A DNA stretch of 64,000 nt, taken from contig NZ_JH725026.1 in assembly GCF_000278135.1 (NCBI RefSeq), positions 63,012 through 127,011 of the forward strand, in the 5' to 3' direction. This DNA comes from Candidatus Bartonella washoeensis Sb944nv. GTDB taxonomy: Bacteria; Pseudomonadota; Alphaproteobacteria; Rhizobiales; Rhizobiaceae. Positions 1 through 10,100 of this stretch are shown here, one piece after another. The position numbers were made by a program, and so were the translations under genes. How positions within the stretch are numbered: the stretch's first letter is position 1; each line of letters starts with the position of its first letter. The notes under the pieces were generated by a model. It saw nothing but the letters and a program-made list of their open reading frames with translations. It had not been told where the DNA came from and made no database searches.

Positions 1-1
1 A

Positions 2-1195
2 AGCAATATAAATTACAATTACCAATCTCGAGCAATATATAGCGCTAACCCACAAAAAAGCCGTGGCAGGCTTTTCCAAGAAACTGTGAGTACCACACGG
101 TCACCTTTTCAACGAGATAGAGATCGTATTATTCATTCTAATGCATTTCGACGTCTTAAACATAAAACTCAAGTGTTTATTGCTGATGAAAGTGATCATT
201 ACCGTACACGACTGACACACTCGATAGAGGTTTCTCAAATTGCAAGGACATTAGCCCGCGCACTATGTCTTGATGAAGATCTTGCCGAAGCCATTGCCCT
301 TGTTCACGACTTTGGGCATACGCCTTTTGGCCACGCAGGAGAAGATGCCCTCAACGAAGCAATGGCACATTATGGCGGCTTTGATCATAATGCACAAGCG
401 TTACGCATTGTTACGAAACTGGAACAGCGCTATCCAAATTTTGATGGACTTAACCTTACTTGGGAAACACTCGAAGGACTTGTGAAGCATAACGGGCCCC
501 TTTTAGGTCCTTATGCTAAGAGTAAAGATGTTCCTATCGATATTTTGCATTATAATGGAAAGCAAGATCTTGAGCTTGGATGCTTTCCTGGACTAGAAGC
601 ACAATGTGCCGCTATTTCTGATGATATTGCTTATAATGCTCATGATATTGATGATGGTTTACGTTCACACTTTTTAATGATTGATCAATTCGAAAACATT
701 CCACTAACCGCATCATTATTAAAAGATATAAAACAAGACTATCCACAACTCGATAAAACTAGACGTGGCTACGAATTAGTGCGTAGACAAATAACAACCA
801 TGGTTGAAGATGTTATTAAACAATCACAAGAAAACTTGACACGCATTAAACCAACAAGCATAAATGATGTTCATCAAGCAGGACAAACCATTGTTACCTT
901 TTCGCCAACAATGACCGTTCATGAAAAAGAATTGAAGGATTTTCTCTTTAAAAATCTTTATTATCATGATCAAGTTCTTAATCGCCGTAATAAAGCAAAA
1001 TGCATTGTACAAAAATTATTCGACTATTATTATCAGAATCCTGATGTAATGCCTGAAAGTTGGCACAGCAAAACAGCACACTTAACAGATCAAGAGTTAG
1101 CACGTCTCATTGCTGACTTTCTATCAGGTATGACCGATCACTATGCTTTACGTGAATATCACCGTTTATTTGACCATACAGATAATTTCGTTTAA
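2..1195 (+). CDS. dgt: dGTPase-like HD-domain triphosphohydrolase, 5' end outside window
   Basis: Deoxyguanosinetriphosphate triphosphohydrolase-like protein, which cleaves dNTPs to the nucleoside and triphosphate in the cytoplasm. The HD-superfamily metal site is visible as [11 protein letters not shown] followed by [18 protein letters not shown]. The frame stays open from base 2, reading [12 protein letters not shown] just before the GTG at 86. That upstream peptide is typical of the family N-terminus, so the true start lies before the window and the GTG is internal. The stop lies 30 bases before argS on the same strand, a dgt-argS pairing seen in other Rhizobiales. The exact substrate preference of these short Dgt-like proteins is not settled by sequence. 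Confidence 0.9.
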   Translation, partial: SNINYNYQSRAIYSANPQKSRGRLFQETVSTTRSPFQRDRDRIIHSNAFRRLKHKTQVFIADESDHYRTRLTHSIEVSQIARTLARALCLDEDLAEAIALVHDFGHTPFGHAGEDALNEAMAHYGGFDHNAQALRIVTKLEQRYPNFDGLNLTWETLEGLVKHNGPLLGPYAKSKDVPIDILHYNGKQDLELGCFPGLEAQCAAISDDIAYNAHDIDDGLRSHFLMIDQFENIPLTASLLKDIKQDYPQLDKTRRGYELVRRQITTMVEDVIKQSQENLTRIKPTSINDVHQAGQTIVTFSPTMTVHEKELKDFLFKNLYYHDQVLNRRNKAKCIVQKLFDYYYQNPDVMPESWHSKTAHLTDQELARLIADFLSGMTDHYALREYHRLFDHTDNFV

Positions 1196-1225
1196 CTGAT
1201 TGCGAACACACTATGGAAGTTAAAT

Positions 1226-2983
1226 ATGAATGTCTTTAAAAACTTCGAGAAAAAAATTAAAAAATTAATTGAATTATCTGATATAAAAGGAAAAAATGGG
1301 GAAGATTTAGATTTATCAAAACTCACCGTTGATCCCCCGCGCGATTCTTCACATGGGCATTTATCAACCAATGCTGCTATGGTGCTTGCCAAATCTGTTG
1401 GGCTTAATCCACGTACACTTGCAGAAAAGATCATAGAACTTCTCAGAAATGATTCCTCTATCGACAGTATTAATGTTGCCGGCCCTGGATTTATTAACGT
1501 CAAGCTTACAAAATCATTTTGGCAAGATGCAATAAAAACGATGCTTGAAACAGGCATATCTTACGGCCGTATTCCAATGGGACAGAAAAAACGCATTAAT
1601 GTTGAATATGTATCAGCAAATCCGACAGGTCCAATGCATGTAGGACACTGCCGTGGTGCTGTTGTTGGCGATGTTCTCTCCAATTTGCTACAATTTGTTG
1701 GCTACAGCATTACAAAAGAATATTACATCAATGATGCCGGGAAACAAATCGAAATACTTGCCCACTCCGTATTGTTGCGTTATCGTGAAGCTCTTGGACA
1801 AAAAATTAATGAAATTCCAGAAGGACTCTATCCTGGGGAATATTTGATACCATTGGGGCAAACGCTTGCTCAAGAATTTGGCGACCAATTACTCACTATG
1901 GATAAAGATGAAGCTTTATCTATCGTGAAAGATCGTGCAATTGATGCAATGATGTCAATGATCCGCGAAGATTTGGCTGCCCTTAATATTTATCATGATA
2001 TCTTTTTTTCTGAGCGGATGCTTTATGCAGATAACGCGCGAGCCATACGCAGCACGATTAACGATCTCACTTTAAAGGGCTATATCTACAAAGGAAAACT
2101 TCCATCTCCAAAAGGACAAAATATAGAAGACTGGGAACCAAGCGAACAAACTTTATTCCGTTCAACTGATGTTGGAGATGATCAGGATCGTGTCTTAGTT
2201 AAATCTGATGGTTCTTATACTTATTTTGCTGCTGACGTTGCTTATTTTCGCGATAAATTCAATCGTCATTTTGATGAAATGATTTATATTCTAGGTGCAG
2301 ATCACGCTGGTTATGTAAAACGGCTAGAAGCAATGGCGGAAGCGATTTCCGGTGATAAAGCCAAATTAAGCGTTTTCTTATGTCAATTGGTAAAACTCTT
2401 TCGCAACGGTCAACCTGTACGCATGTCAAAAAGAGCAGGATCATTTGTCACGCTGCGTGATGTTGTAGAAGAAGTTGGCCGTGATCCAGTGCGTTTTATG
2501 ATGCTGTACCGTAAATGTGAAGCACCTCTTGATTTTGATTTTGCAAAAGTGACAGAACAATCAAAAGATAACCCCATCTTTTATGTACAATATGCAAGTG
2601 CACGTTGTCACTCAGTCTTTCGTCAAGCGCGAGAAATTCTTCATATTGAAAATATATCAAATGACAAATTGATTGCGCATCTTAACCGATTAACAAACGA
2701 TAATGAAATATCCTTAATACGCAAACTTTCTGAATATCCACGTATTATTGAACAGTCCGTAATTCATAAAGAACCGCATCGATTGGCATTTTATCTCTAC
2801 GACCTTGCTTCTAATTTTCACGCCCATTGGAATAAAGGAAGTGATAATCCTGGTTTACGCTTTATTCAGCCTGATGATAAGCAACTCTCTTTTGCTAGAT
2901 TGGGATTGATACAAGCCATTATAAATATTTTATCATCAGGACTTGCAATTGTAGGAATCGAAGCAGCAACAGAAATGCGTTGA
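1226..2983 (+). CDS. argS: arginyl-tRNA synthetase
   Basis: Class I aminoacyl-tRNA synthetase that charges tRNA-Arg with arginine using ATP. The 585-residue length is normal. The HIGH signature appears as HVGH at residues 138-141 within [17 protein letters not shown], and the KMSKS-type loop as MSKRAG from residue 400. An N-terminal additional domain precedes the Rossmann fold, and the C-terminal anticodon-binding region ends in [17 protein letters not shown] ribosome site at 1215-1219 sits six bases before the ATG, which supports this start. It follows dgt by 30 bases and is probably cotranscribed with it. Confidence 0.97.
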   Translation: MNVFKNFEKKIKKLIELSDIKGKNGEDLDLSKLTVDPPRDSSHGHLSTNAAMVLAKSVGLNPRTLAEKIIELLRNDSSIDSINVAGPGFINVKLTKSFWQDAIKTMLETGISYGRIPMGQKKRINVEYVSANPTGPMHVGHCRGAVVGDVLSNLLQFVGYSITKEYYINDAGKQIEILAHSVLLRYREALGQKINEIPEGLYPGEYLIPLGQTLAQEFGDQLLTMDKDEALSIVKDRAIDAMMSMIREDLAALNIYHDIFFSERMLYADNARAIRSTINDLTLKGYIYKGKLPSPKGQNIEDWEPSEQTLFRSTDVGDDQDRVLVKSDGSYTYFAADVAYFRDKFNRHFDEMIYILGADHAGYVKRLEAMAEAISGDKAKLSVFLCQLVKLFRNGQPVRMSKRAGSFVTLRDVVEEVGRDPVRFMMLYRKCEAPLDFDFAKVTEQSKDNPIFYVQYASARCHSVFRQAREILHIENISNDKLIAHLNRLTNDNEISLIRKLSEYPRIIEQSVIHKEPHRLAFYLYDLASNFHAHWNKGSDNPGLRFIQPDDKQLSFARLGLIQAIINILSSGLAIVGIEAATEMR

Positions 2984-3100
2984 AAAAGTTCTCCAAATAC
3001 ATAAAATGAATGCTTTATTGATAAACTTTTTCGTGTATCCTTATCACAGAAGGGGGAAATTTATAATTTTAAAAATATAATAAATCATAATTAACCATTT

Positions 3101-3135
3101 ATTGCACGCAAATGCAAATATTGCACGCAAATGCA
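3101..3135. repeat. 19-base direct repeat before the SPOR gene
   Basis: The 16-base unit ATTGCACGCAAATGCA occurs at 3101-3116 and again at 3120-3135, a tandem duplication with a 19-base period. An ATG lies inside the first copy at 3112. If that were the start, the repeat would be translated. Confidence 0.85.
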
Positions 3136-3156
3136 GATCATCATGTGAGAAAAGCT

Positions 3157-5664
3157 ATGAGCGATAAAGATCGCAAAAATCCGCACGAAATAAAAAAGGA
3201 TCACGAACACCATGATCCTTTAGAGGCACTTACGCGAATTTTAAATCCAGACAAACAAAGCAACAATCAAATAGATCAGGCTTCCTTACAATCTGATCAA
3301 TCAATATCTCAGCCCCCTAAAACTTCATTCCAAAATGATGATTTTGATTTATCTTTTCTAGAAGCGGAACTTGAAAATAATTTAACAAATAACTTGCCAT
3401 TTGATGATCAAAAGAAGCAATGGAACTTACACGAAACGAACAATGAACAAACTTCAGCTTTTGCGCCAGCAGCTGCTTTTAACCGCTCAAAACAAAAGAA
3501 TTTTTTATCTGAAGAGATACATTCTTCATCTATTAATAACGATGAAGAACAAATTTTAGATGCGCTTTCTCCATTACCTATTCAAAAGAATCAACCACCT
3601 CAAAATAAAATAGAATCAACCAGCGCTCATCCCTTTTTTGAAAAAGGTAATTTTAGTGCACAATCAGAAGATTTCTTTTTTGATGAATCTGATATAGACA
3701 ATAATAATAGAGTTGCTACAGAACCTGCTCAACAAGTCAACTGTTTCTCACAAACAACCGCACCACAATCGAATAATACGCATATACAACAAAGTTATGA
3801 TGACAATCAAAACATCAATGATACTGCCATAAACTATCCATATCAAGTTTCGACTGATCAAGAAAATTGGGTTGAAGAATATTATAGCAATGTTTCAAAT
3901 CCTTCCATGGTTGCAAACACTAGATTTTCATCTAATGAATCAAAAAATGATTTCCCATCAGCTTTGCATTCAACACAAATCGAAAAACCGTCTGATTTAA
4001 AAGATTTCTCACAACAGGGACCTCTTACCAATCATCCTCAATTTTACGGAGAGAAATTCTTAGAAGAAGAAGTTTATGCTGCAAAAACCCCTAAATATGG
4101 TGATGCACAAACCCAATATATCGATAATGCTGAAAATATCTCTGATCAAAACAATCAAAAAGAGGTTCCGTATAATCAAAACAATTTAAATGATATGCAC
4201 CCCTCATCAGAAATCCTTAGTACGACACAAAAGGGTAATTTCTTTGCTCATAACTATACGCACAGGGATACGCCTCCTCCAAATGTTGACACTTATCAAT
4301 TTGCGGAGGAAATCGTAGAAAAAACTGGACCAATTATGGTTCCAAAAGTCCCGTATGAAACCCCAGAATATGACGTACCTACTGATGGTTTGAAAGAAGA
4401 ATTCTCTGATGTACTCAATGTAGGAAATGTTCTAGCAGAAGATTTTTCGAGGCAAAAACAGCAAAATAATGAAGTCTTCAATGAAATTTTTCATCAAACC
4501 ATGCAAGCTCCAACAGAAGATGTGTATATCAATTCCCAAGAGCAGAATGCCGATTATTCCTCCACCAGTGATATGGGTTATAATTACTCCTCTTTTACCG
4601 AGAATTCACCATACAGAGACAGAGATGAAATTACCAAGGATATATCAAGCACTCCACCCTTAAAAAGTTTTATTTTTGGTAAAAATTTTACCACAAGTAT
4701 TATTCTTCTTGTCTTGATAGGAATTGGATTTTTCGGTTATTTTCTCTTTTTTATACCATCACAAAAAAATGAAAACACACTCATTATCCGCGCTGACGAT
4801 GCGCCTTTCAAAGTCAAACAAGAATCAACTGAAACGAAAAATGATGCTGCACATAATTTAGATGTTTATAAACAAACAACTGGACAAGATGCAAAACAAG
4901 AAAATACGCAACAGTTTCTTATTGATAATTCTGAGCCTCCTGAGGATTTAGCAGCATTAAATAAGCAGGAATCTACAAATATTTCATCCTCTTCTCTTGA
5001 TGAAACTGATGTTGAAGACGCAGTAACAGAAGCTATCAATCATACAATTCCAACACAAGAAGTACAAACTGTTATTGTAAAACAAGATGGCACAGTTGTA
5101 CTAGCAGCACCGACACATCACATAGATAAAAAAAATGCTGATGAACATGAAGAAACAATTGATCAAGCTACTGTAGATCAACTTCAAGATACTCCCCCAG
5201 TTTCTTCGCAACTTTCCAATACAAACAATAAAGAAATAGAACATAATCTTACGAGTGATATTGATAAAATAATCACTGAAAACAGTTCTATTTCTAATAT
5301 TGAGGAAAAAGTTAAAAAATTATCTATACCAATTCCTTCGTATGGAAAATTTAATTCAGAAGTACAAACACATGTTACTTCTCGATCAACCCCGCCCCAC
5401 CGAACAGCCACACAAAATTCAGAAAATTATTACGTACAACTTGCATCCCAACCAACCTATGCGCTAGCTAAAGATTCTTTGAAAAACATGAAGTCTAAAT
5501 TTGGCTTCCTTATCGGCGCTCGTCCTTTAAATATTCAATCTGCCCTTATACAAGGAAAAGGAACCTATTACCGTGTTCGCATTCAAACACAAAACCGTAA
5601 TGAAGCGATAACTCTTTGTGAAGACATAAAAAGTTCTGGGGGAAGTTGCTTCATCACGCGCTAA
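3157..5664 (+). CDS. large SPOR-domain membrane protein
   Basis: Probable cell-envelope protein that binds denuded peptidoglycan through a C-terminal SPOR domain, as family members at the division site do. From the ATG at 3157 (835 residues) it has three parts: a roughly 500-residue acidic, Asn/Gln/Ser-rich and apparently disordered cytoplasmic region, one membrane segment at about 511-533 (SIILLVLIGIGFFGYFLFF), and a periplasmic linker ending in a SPOR domain at about 757-835 (YYVQLASQPTYALAKDSLK to SSGGSCFITR). An alternative ATG at 3112 lies inside the direct repeat and is less likely; no strong ribosome site marks either. A gene of this kind follows argS in many alphaproteobacteria. Confidence 0.85.
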   Translation: MSDKDRKNPHEIKKDHEHHDPLEALTRILNPDKQSNNQIDQASLQSDQSISQPPKTSFQNDDFDLSFLEAELENNLTNNLPFDDQKKQWNLHETNNEQTSAFAPAAAFNRSKQKNFLSEEIHSSSINNDEEQILDALSPLPIQKNQPPQNKIESTSAHPFFEKGNFSAQSEDFFFDESDIDNNNRVATEPAQQVNCFSQTTAPQSNNTHIQQSYDDNQNINDTAINYPYQVSTDQENWVEEYYSNVSNPSMVANTRFSSNESKNDFPSALHSTQIEKPSDLKDFSQQGPLTNHPQFYGEKFLEEEVYAAKTPKYGDAQTQYIDNAENISDQNNQKEVPYNQNNLNDMHPSSEILSTTQKGNFFAHNYTHRDTPPPNVDTYQFAEEIVEKTGPIMVPKVPYETPEYDVPTDGLKEEFSDVLNVGNVLAEDFSRQKQQNNEVFNEIFHQTMQAPTEDVYINSQEQNADYSSTSDMGYNYSSFTENSPYRDRDEITKDISSTPPLKSFIFGKNFTTSIILLVLIGIGFFGYFLFFIPSQKNENTLIIRADDAPFKVKQESTETKNDAAHNLDVYKQTTGQDAKQENTQQFLIDNSEPPEDLAALNKQESTNISSSSLDETDVEDAVTEAINHTIPTQEVQTVIVKQDGTVVLAAPTHHIDKKNADEHEETIDQATVDQLQDTPPVSSQLSNTNNKEIEHNLTSDIDKIITENSSISNIEEKVKKLSIPIPSYGKFNSEVQTHVTSRSTPPHRTATQNSENYYVQLASQPTYALAKDSLKNMKSKFGFLIGARPLNIQSALIQGKGTYYRVRIQTQNRNEAITLCEDIKSSGGSCFITR

Positions 5665-5667
5665 TCA

Positions 5668-5702
5668 AATAATGCAACAGTTTTCAAAACCATTGCATTA
5701 TT
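5668..5702. terminator. bidirectional hairpin between convergent genes
   Basis: A perfect 10-base-pair stem (AATAATGCAA at 5668-5677 with TTGCATTATT at 5693-5702) starts three bases after the SPOR gene stop and is followed by TATTTC. The opposite-strand gene ends at 5773, so one hairpin could serve both transcripts. Confidence 0.6.
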
Positions 5703-5772
5703 TATTTCACTGTCAATTAATTAACTTTAGAAGTTTAATTTATTAGATTTTTCCTAGCTCATGCACTTGAAA

Positions 5773-6117
5773 TCATTTCACTTCTTGACCTATGCTTGGC
5801 TGAATTCTTTCCTCTGAAGAATTTTGTTCATCAAATAAAGGTGAAGTTGTACCTTTATAGGGATAAGGCATTGGAGATACCGGATTTAAATCTTTTTTCG
5901 GACTTGTTACCGTTTCACTCGATTTTGTAGTATTATAGTGAGATACATGTTCGGGGGATTTTTCAAAAAGAGATCCTAAAAAACCGAAAATAAACCAAAT
6001 AATAAAAAGCCCAAGAAGAATAGCAAAGATACCTTTACCAAACGAATTGTACTTTTCACGATCTGTTTTATCTACAACTTTATATTTCTCGTGTACTGGG
6101 TAATTTCTATCAATCAT
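5773..6117 (-). CDS. small single-pass membrane protein, unknown function
   Basis: I do not recognise this 114-residue protein. It has a charged N-terminus of about 27 residues, one hydrophobic segment at about 28-50 (GIFAILLGLFIIWFIFGFLG), and a Ser/Pro/Thr-rich tail without cysteines. By charge the N-terminus is probably cytoplasmic. An AAGGAATTC ribosome site lies just before the ATG, which supports a real gene. It sits alone, convergent with the SPOR gene and divergent from ilvE. In other Rhizobiales the position after the SPOR gene usually holds nagZ and scpAB, so this may be a lineage-specific neighbour. Confidence 0.65.
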   Translation of the reverse strand: MIDRNYPVHEKYKVVDKTDREKYNSFGKGIFAILLGLFIIWFIFGFLGSLFEKSPEHVSHYNTTKSSETVTSPKKDLNPVSPMPYPYKGTTSPLFDEQNSSEERIQPSIGQEVK

Positions 6118-6316
6118 AGCGAATTCCTTTTCTTAATTCCTCTGCCTTTAGTTCTAGAGGATATATGCATCGAAATTATTCAAGTGCTTATTTTGAAAAA
6201 CGATAAACATGTATAAAGGTTCCAGCTTACTTGATAAAATTTAAGGAAAAAGAGCATGAAAACAGAGTGAAAAAATATCTATCAATAGCCTTTGATTTGA
6301 ATTCTGTAATAAAACA

Positions 6317-6346
6317 TTGACACAAAGGAATTGCTAATCATAATAA
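6317..6346 (+). promoter_or_regulatory. probable sigma-70 promoter for ilvE
   Basis: TTGACA at 6317-6322 and TAATAA at 6341-6346 are separated by 18 bases and lie about 80 bases before the ilvE ATG. The rest of the 306-base gap is AT-rich and holds nothing else I recognise. Confidence 0.5.
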
Positions 6347-6423
6347 AATTATAATAAAAATATCTCATTATTTTTCTAAGTAGAAAGCATATAGAATAAA
6401 GCACTCCCCAAAAGGTTTTAGTT

Positions 6424-7530
6424 ATGAAATCCTCAACATCATCGCTTCCGTTTAAAATAGAAAAACACCCATCTCCTCTACCAGATGAGAACCGTGAAGA
6501 AATTCTAAAAAGTCCTGGTTTTGGTCATTTTTTTACAGATCATATGTGTACCATTCAATGGACTGAAAACAAAGGGTGGCATAATGCTCTTATTTCTGCC
6601 CACAAACCTTTAGAAATTAGCCCAGCAAGTACCGTTTTGCATTATGCGCAAGAAATTTTTGAGGGTTTAAAAGCCTATCGTGCGAAAGATGGACGTATTT
6701 TGCTATTCCGGCCAGATGCCAATGCACAACGTTTTATAGAATCAGCAAAACGATTAGCTATGCCAGAATTGCCAAAGGATATCTTTTTAGATGCAATCAA
6801 TCAATTGGTAAAAATTGATCAGAAATGGGTTTCTGGTTTTCCAAATGCTAGCCTCTACATACGCCCATTCATGTTTGGCAATGAAAACTTTTTGGGAGTT
6901 CGCCCTTCTAAAGAATACATTTTCTGTATTATAGCATCTCCAGTTGAATCATATTTTAAAGGAGAAGAAAAATCTATTAGCGTATGGATCGAAACAGATT
7001 ATAGCCGTGCCGGTCCAGGAGGCACAGGCGCTGCCAAATGTGGTGGAAACTATGCAGCAGGCTTACTTGCACAAAACAGTGCAACACAAAACAATTGTAG
7101 CCAAGTGCTCTTCCTCGATATGGTTGAAAATAAGTGGATTGAAGAACTTGGCGGCATGAATGTTTGCTTTATTATGGCAAATAATACACTTGTAACACCT
7201 GCACTTAATGGCACTATTCTTCCAGGAATAACCCGTGATTCAATCTTAAAGCTAACGCAAAAAATGGGATTAACGATAGAAGAACGTCCTTATTCTTTTG
7301 AATCATTCAAAGAAGATGCACGCAGTGGTTACCTTAAAGAAGCCTTTGCTTGTGGTACAGCCGCCGTTATCACGTCAATCGGCCGTTTCAAATACAAAAA
7401 TGGTGAATTCATTATCGGAAATGAAATGATTGGTGAGGTTACAAAACAACTTCGTACACAGCTGGTTGACCTTCAAAAAGGCAATATAGAAGATAAAAAT
7501 AGCTGGATACATTCTGTCCAGCTGTCATGA
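6424..7530 (+). CDS. ilvE: branched-chain amino acid aminotransferase
   Basis: Class IV PLP-dependent aminotransferase that interconverts Leu, Ile and Val with their 2-oxo acids using glutamate/2-oxoglutarate. The PLP lysine is Lys205 in GGTGAAKCGGNYAAG. Family motifs YIRPFMFG and EELGGMNVCFI are present, and the 368-residue length matches the longer type II IlvE form common in alphaproteobacteria. It stands alone on the plus strand with its own likely promoter, and is convergent with glpX. No ilvBCD genes are nearby, so the pathway context is not informative about direction of flux. Confidence 0.93.
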   Translation: MKSSTSSLPFKIEKHPSPLPDENREEILKSPGFGHFFTDHMCTIQWTENKGWHNALISAHKPLEISPASTVLHYAQEIFEGLKAYRAKDGRILLFRPDANAQRFIESAKRLAMPELPKDIFLDAINQLVKIDQKWVSGFPNASLYIRPFMFGNENFLGVRPSKEYIFCIIASPVESYFKGEEKSISVWIETDYSRAGPGGTGAAKCGGNYAAGLLAQNSATQNNCSQVLFLDMVENKWIEELGGMNVCFIMANNTLVTPALNGTILPGITRDSILKLTQKMGLTIEERPYSFESFKEDARSGYLKEAFACGTAAVITSIGRFKYKNGEFIIGNEMIGEVTKQLRTQLVDLQKGNIEDKNSWIHSVQLS

Positions 7531-7549
7531 CAATAAAATATTCCTAACC

Positions 7550-7620
7550 ATATCGTCAATGCTTCCATGAAGGCATCTTTTAGAGCTTTTATGGAAGCGT
7601 ATCTCTTCTAAAAACGATAT
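7550..7620. terminator. nested inverted repeats between convergent ilvE and glpX
   Basis: GCTTCCAT (7561-7568) pairs with ATGGAAGC (7591-7598), and outside it ATATCGT (7550-7556) pairs with ACGATAT (7614-7620). The structure fills the gap between two convergent stops. A termination role is inferred; no classic T-run follows directly. Confidence 0.4.
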
Positions 7621-7655
7621 TCTTTTACTTTTAATGAATTCAAAGGAAAAAGGCA

Positions 7656-8642
7656 CTAACCAAATTTTGAATGGTCTCTATGCTGGGCTTTGATATTACG
7701 GATTGTACCGGTATGTGAACGCATTACAAGCGTTTCCGTTTGAATATAACGAGGGGTAAATTTAACACCAGAAAGCATATTACCATCCGTTACACCTGTC
7801 GCAGAAAACAATACATCCCCTTTTGCCATTTCTTCTATTGTATAAACTTTATTGGGGTTATCGATTCCCATTTTCGCTGCACGTGCGATTTTTTCTTCTG
7901 TATCAAGCTGCAAACGTCCTTGCATTTGCCCACCAATACAACGCAAAGCCGCAGCAGCTAACACGCCCTCTGGAGCCCCACCAATCCCCATATAAATATC
8001 AATACCCGTTTCATCTGGATCAGTTGTATCAATAACAGCAGCCACATCACCATCACCAATTAAACGAATTGATGCCCCTGTCGCTCGCACTTCCTCAATT
8101 AATTTCTCGTGACGAGGTCGTTCCATAATACAAACAGTAACCTGATTAACAGCCACTCCCTTAGCTTTTGCAAGGGCATGAATATTATCAGTAGGATGAG
8201 CATCTATATCAACAACCCCCTTTGGATAACCAGGACCAATAGCAATTTTTTTCATATAAACATCAGGAGCATAAAGTAAGTTACCCTTTTCAGCGATTGC
8301 AACCACAGCTAAAGAGTTCGCAAGATTTTTAGCACAAATTGTTGTTCCCTCCAGTGGGTCAAGTGCGATATCAATCGCCAGCCCATTTTGAAGACCTACT
8401 TTCTCTCCAATATAAAGCATAGGAGCTTCATCGCGCTCACCTTCTCCAATCACGACTGTACCATCAATAGGCAACCGATTAAGCTCCTGACGCATTGCAT
8501 CTACAGCAGCTTGATCAGCAGCCTTTTCATCACCACGCCCGCGCCACCGTGCAGCTGCAACAGCAGCACGTTCAGTTACACGTACCAATTCAAGCGTTAA
8601 AATACGATCCAGTCCATTTAAAGCATTCCGAGTTGTGGGCAT
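7656..8642 (-). CDS. glpX: class II fructose-1,6-bisphosphatase
   Basis: GlpX-type metal-dependent phosphatase that converts fructose 1,6-bisphosphate to fructose 6-phosphate in gluconeogenesis. Metal and substrate motifs are intact: GEGERDEAP at residues 66-74 and DPLEGTT at 95-101, followed by GDGDVAAVI and MGIGGAPEGVLAAAA. The 328-residue length is typical. An AGGA ribosome site sits about nine bases before the ATG. It lies 147 bases downstream of hom on the same strand, the usual hom-glpX order in Rhizobiales, and may share that transcript. Enzymes of this class can also act on sedoheptulose 1,7-bisphosphate. Confidence 0.95.
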   Translation of the reverse strand: MPTTRNALNGLDRILTLELVRVTERAAVAAARWRGRGDEKAADQAAVDAMRQELNRLPIDGTVVIGEGERDEAPMLYIGEKVGLQNGLAIDIALDPLEGTTICAKNLANSLAVVAIAEKGNLLYAPDVYMKKIAIGPGYPKGVVDIDAHPTDNIHALAKAKGVAVNQVTVCIMERPRHEKLIEEVRATGASIRLIGDGDVAAVIDTTDPDETGIDIYMGIGGAPEGVLAAAALRCIGGQMQGRLQLDTEEKIARAAKMGIDNPNKVYTIEEMAKGDVLFSATGVTDGNMLSGVKFTPRYIQTETLVMRSHTGTIRNIKAQHRDHSKFG

Positions 8643-8789
8643 ATGAAAAATCCTACTAAAAGAGCACTAGCCAGAGATACTAGCATTTATTACTAAATAT
8701 TAAGAAGAAAGCTTTTGGCAAAGATGAGAACTTTCCACAAGAGAAAAGCATTCAAGCTTCCTTTGCTATTCTAAAACAAATTATTCATT

Positions 8790-10100
8790 TTATGCTATAG
8801 GTTCGATACGAATGAATTGAGATTTTGCAACAAGATGACCATCTTTTTCAATTGCTGCAAGCGCTTGTTGTACATTCACTTCCGTTGTTTCATGGGTTAT
8901 TAAAATAATTGTTTTTACAATCTGACTTTCTACAAAAGGCCTTTGAACAATTGACTCTAATGAAATGTCATTATCAGCCATATGCCTTGCAACCGCTGCA
9001 AAAACACCAGCGCGATCATGAACATTCAAACGAATAAAATAACCACCCGCATGATGAGAAATACGCGCTTTTTTATGAGGAGTAAGCCCCAATGCCGGAC
9101 TTCCTAAAACAGGTGCATACTGAAAACCAGGACGTGCTTTCGCTATATCAGCTAAATCACCAATAACCGCTGATGCTGTTGCGGCTCCTCCAGCACCAGG
9201 ACCAGAAAACAATAATTCACCTAATAAGTCGCTTTGAATAGAAAGAGCATTAGTCACACCATGAATCTGCGCAATCATCGATGATGTTGGTACCATTGTT
9301 GGGTGAACACGTTGCTCGATTCCGGAATCGGTTTTCAATGCAACTCCTAAAAGCTTAATTCGATATCCTAATTCATCAGCTGCACGGATATCAATCTGTG
9401 AAATATTGCTAATCCCTTCAACGTAAACATCATCTAACGAAATCGTCGTTCCAAATGCCAAACTTGTTAACAAAGCTAATTTATGAGCGGTATCATTCCC
9501 CCCAATATCAAAAGTTGGATCAGCTTCAGCATACCCACGCCTCTGCGCATCTATCAAACAATCCTTAAATGAAAGACCTTCAGTTAACATGCGTGTTAAT
9601 ATATAATTGCAGGTTCCATTGAGAATGCCATAAATCCGAGATATATGATTACCGGAAAGCGATTCTCTCATTGCTTTGATCACAGGAATTCCACCTGCAA
9701 CGGCAGCTTCAAAATTAAGAAACACGCCTTTCTTTTCTGCACTTATAGCAAATTCCACCCCATATCGAGCCAAAAGCGCTTTGTTGGCAGTAACAACATG
9801 ATGGCCCACCTCGAGCGCCTTCTTAACAGCTGTATATACGATATCTAATTCACCACCAATTAACTCAACAAAAACATCAATCTCATCAGAAGCAGCCATC
9901 TCCACAGGTGAATCAAACCATTTGACATCACTCAAATCAATTCCACGATTACGATCTTTATCACGCGCACTCACAGCAACAATTTTTATGGGGCGTCCAC
10001 AGTGGCAAGCTAAACTATTTGCCTTTTCACGTAAAATCCGAATAACTGAAGTACCAACCGTACCGAGACCTCCAATGCCAACTTTTAAAGCTTCTGCCAT
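8790..10100 (-). CDS. hom: homoserine dehydrogenase
   Basis: Reduces aspartate semialdehyde to homoserine with NAD(P)H, the branch point to threonine and methionine. The N-terminal Rossmann motif is GIGGLGTVG at residues 8-16. The catalytic region carries NGTCNYIL, EADPTFDIGG and the family SGPGAGGAATASAV segment. A C-terminal ACT domain at about 355-430 (RLNVHDRAGVFAAVARHMAD) is the expected site for allosteric threonine control. The length, 436 residues, is normal for the monofunctional enzyme. It heads a likely hom-glpX transcript. Confidence 0.95.
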   Translation of the reverse strand: MAEALKVGIGGLGTVGTSVIRILREKANSLACHCGRPIKIVAVSARDKDRNRGIDLSDVKWFDSPVEMAASDEIDVFVELIGGELDIVYTAVKKALEVGHHVVTANKALLARYGVEFAISAEKKGVFLNFEAAVAGGIPVIKAMRESLSGNHISRIYGILNGTCNYILTRMLTEGLSFKDCLIDAQRRGYAEADPTFDIGGNDTAHKLALLTSLAFGTTISLDDVYVEGISNISQIDIRAADELGYRIKLLGVALKTDSGIEQRVHPTMVPTSSMIAQIHGVTNALSIQSDLLGELLFSGPGAGGAATASAVIGDLADIAKARPGFQYAPVLGSPALGLTPHKKARISHHAGGYFIRLNVHDRAGVFAAVARHMADNDISLESIVQRPFVESQIVKTIILITHETTEVNVQQALAAIEKDGHLVAKSQFIRIEPIA

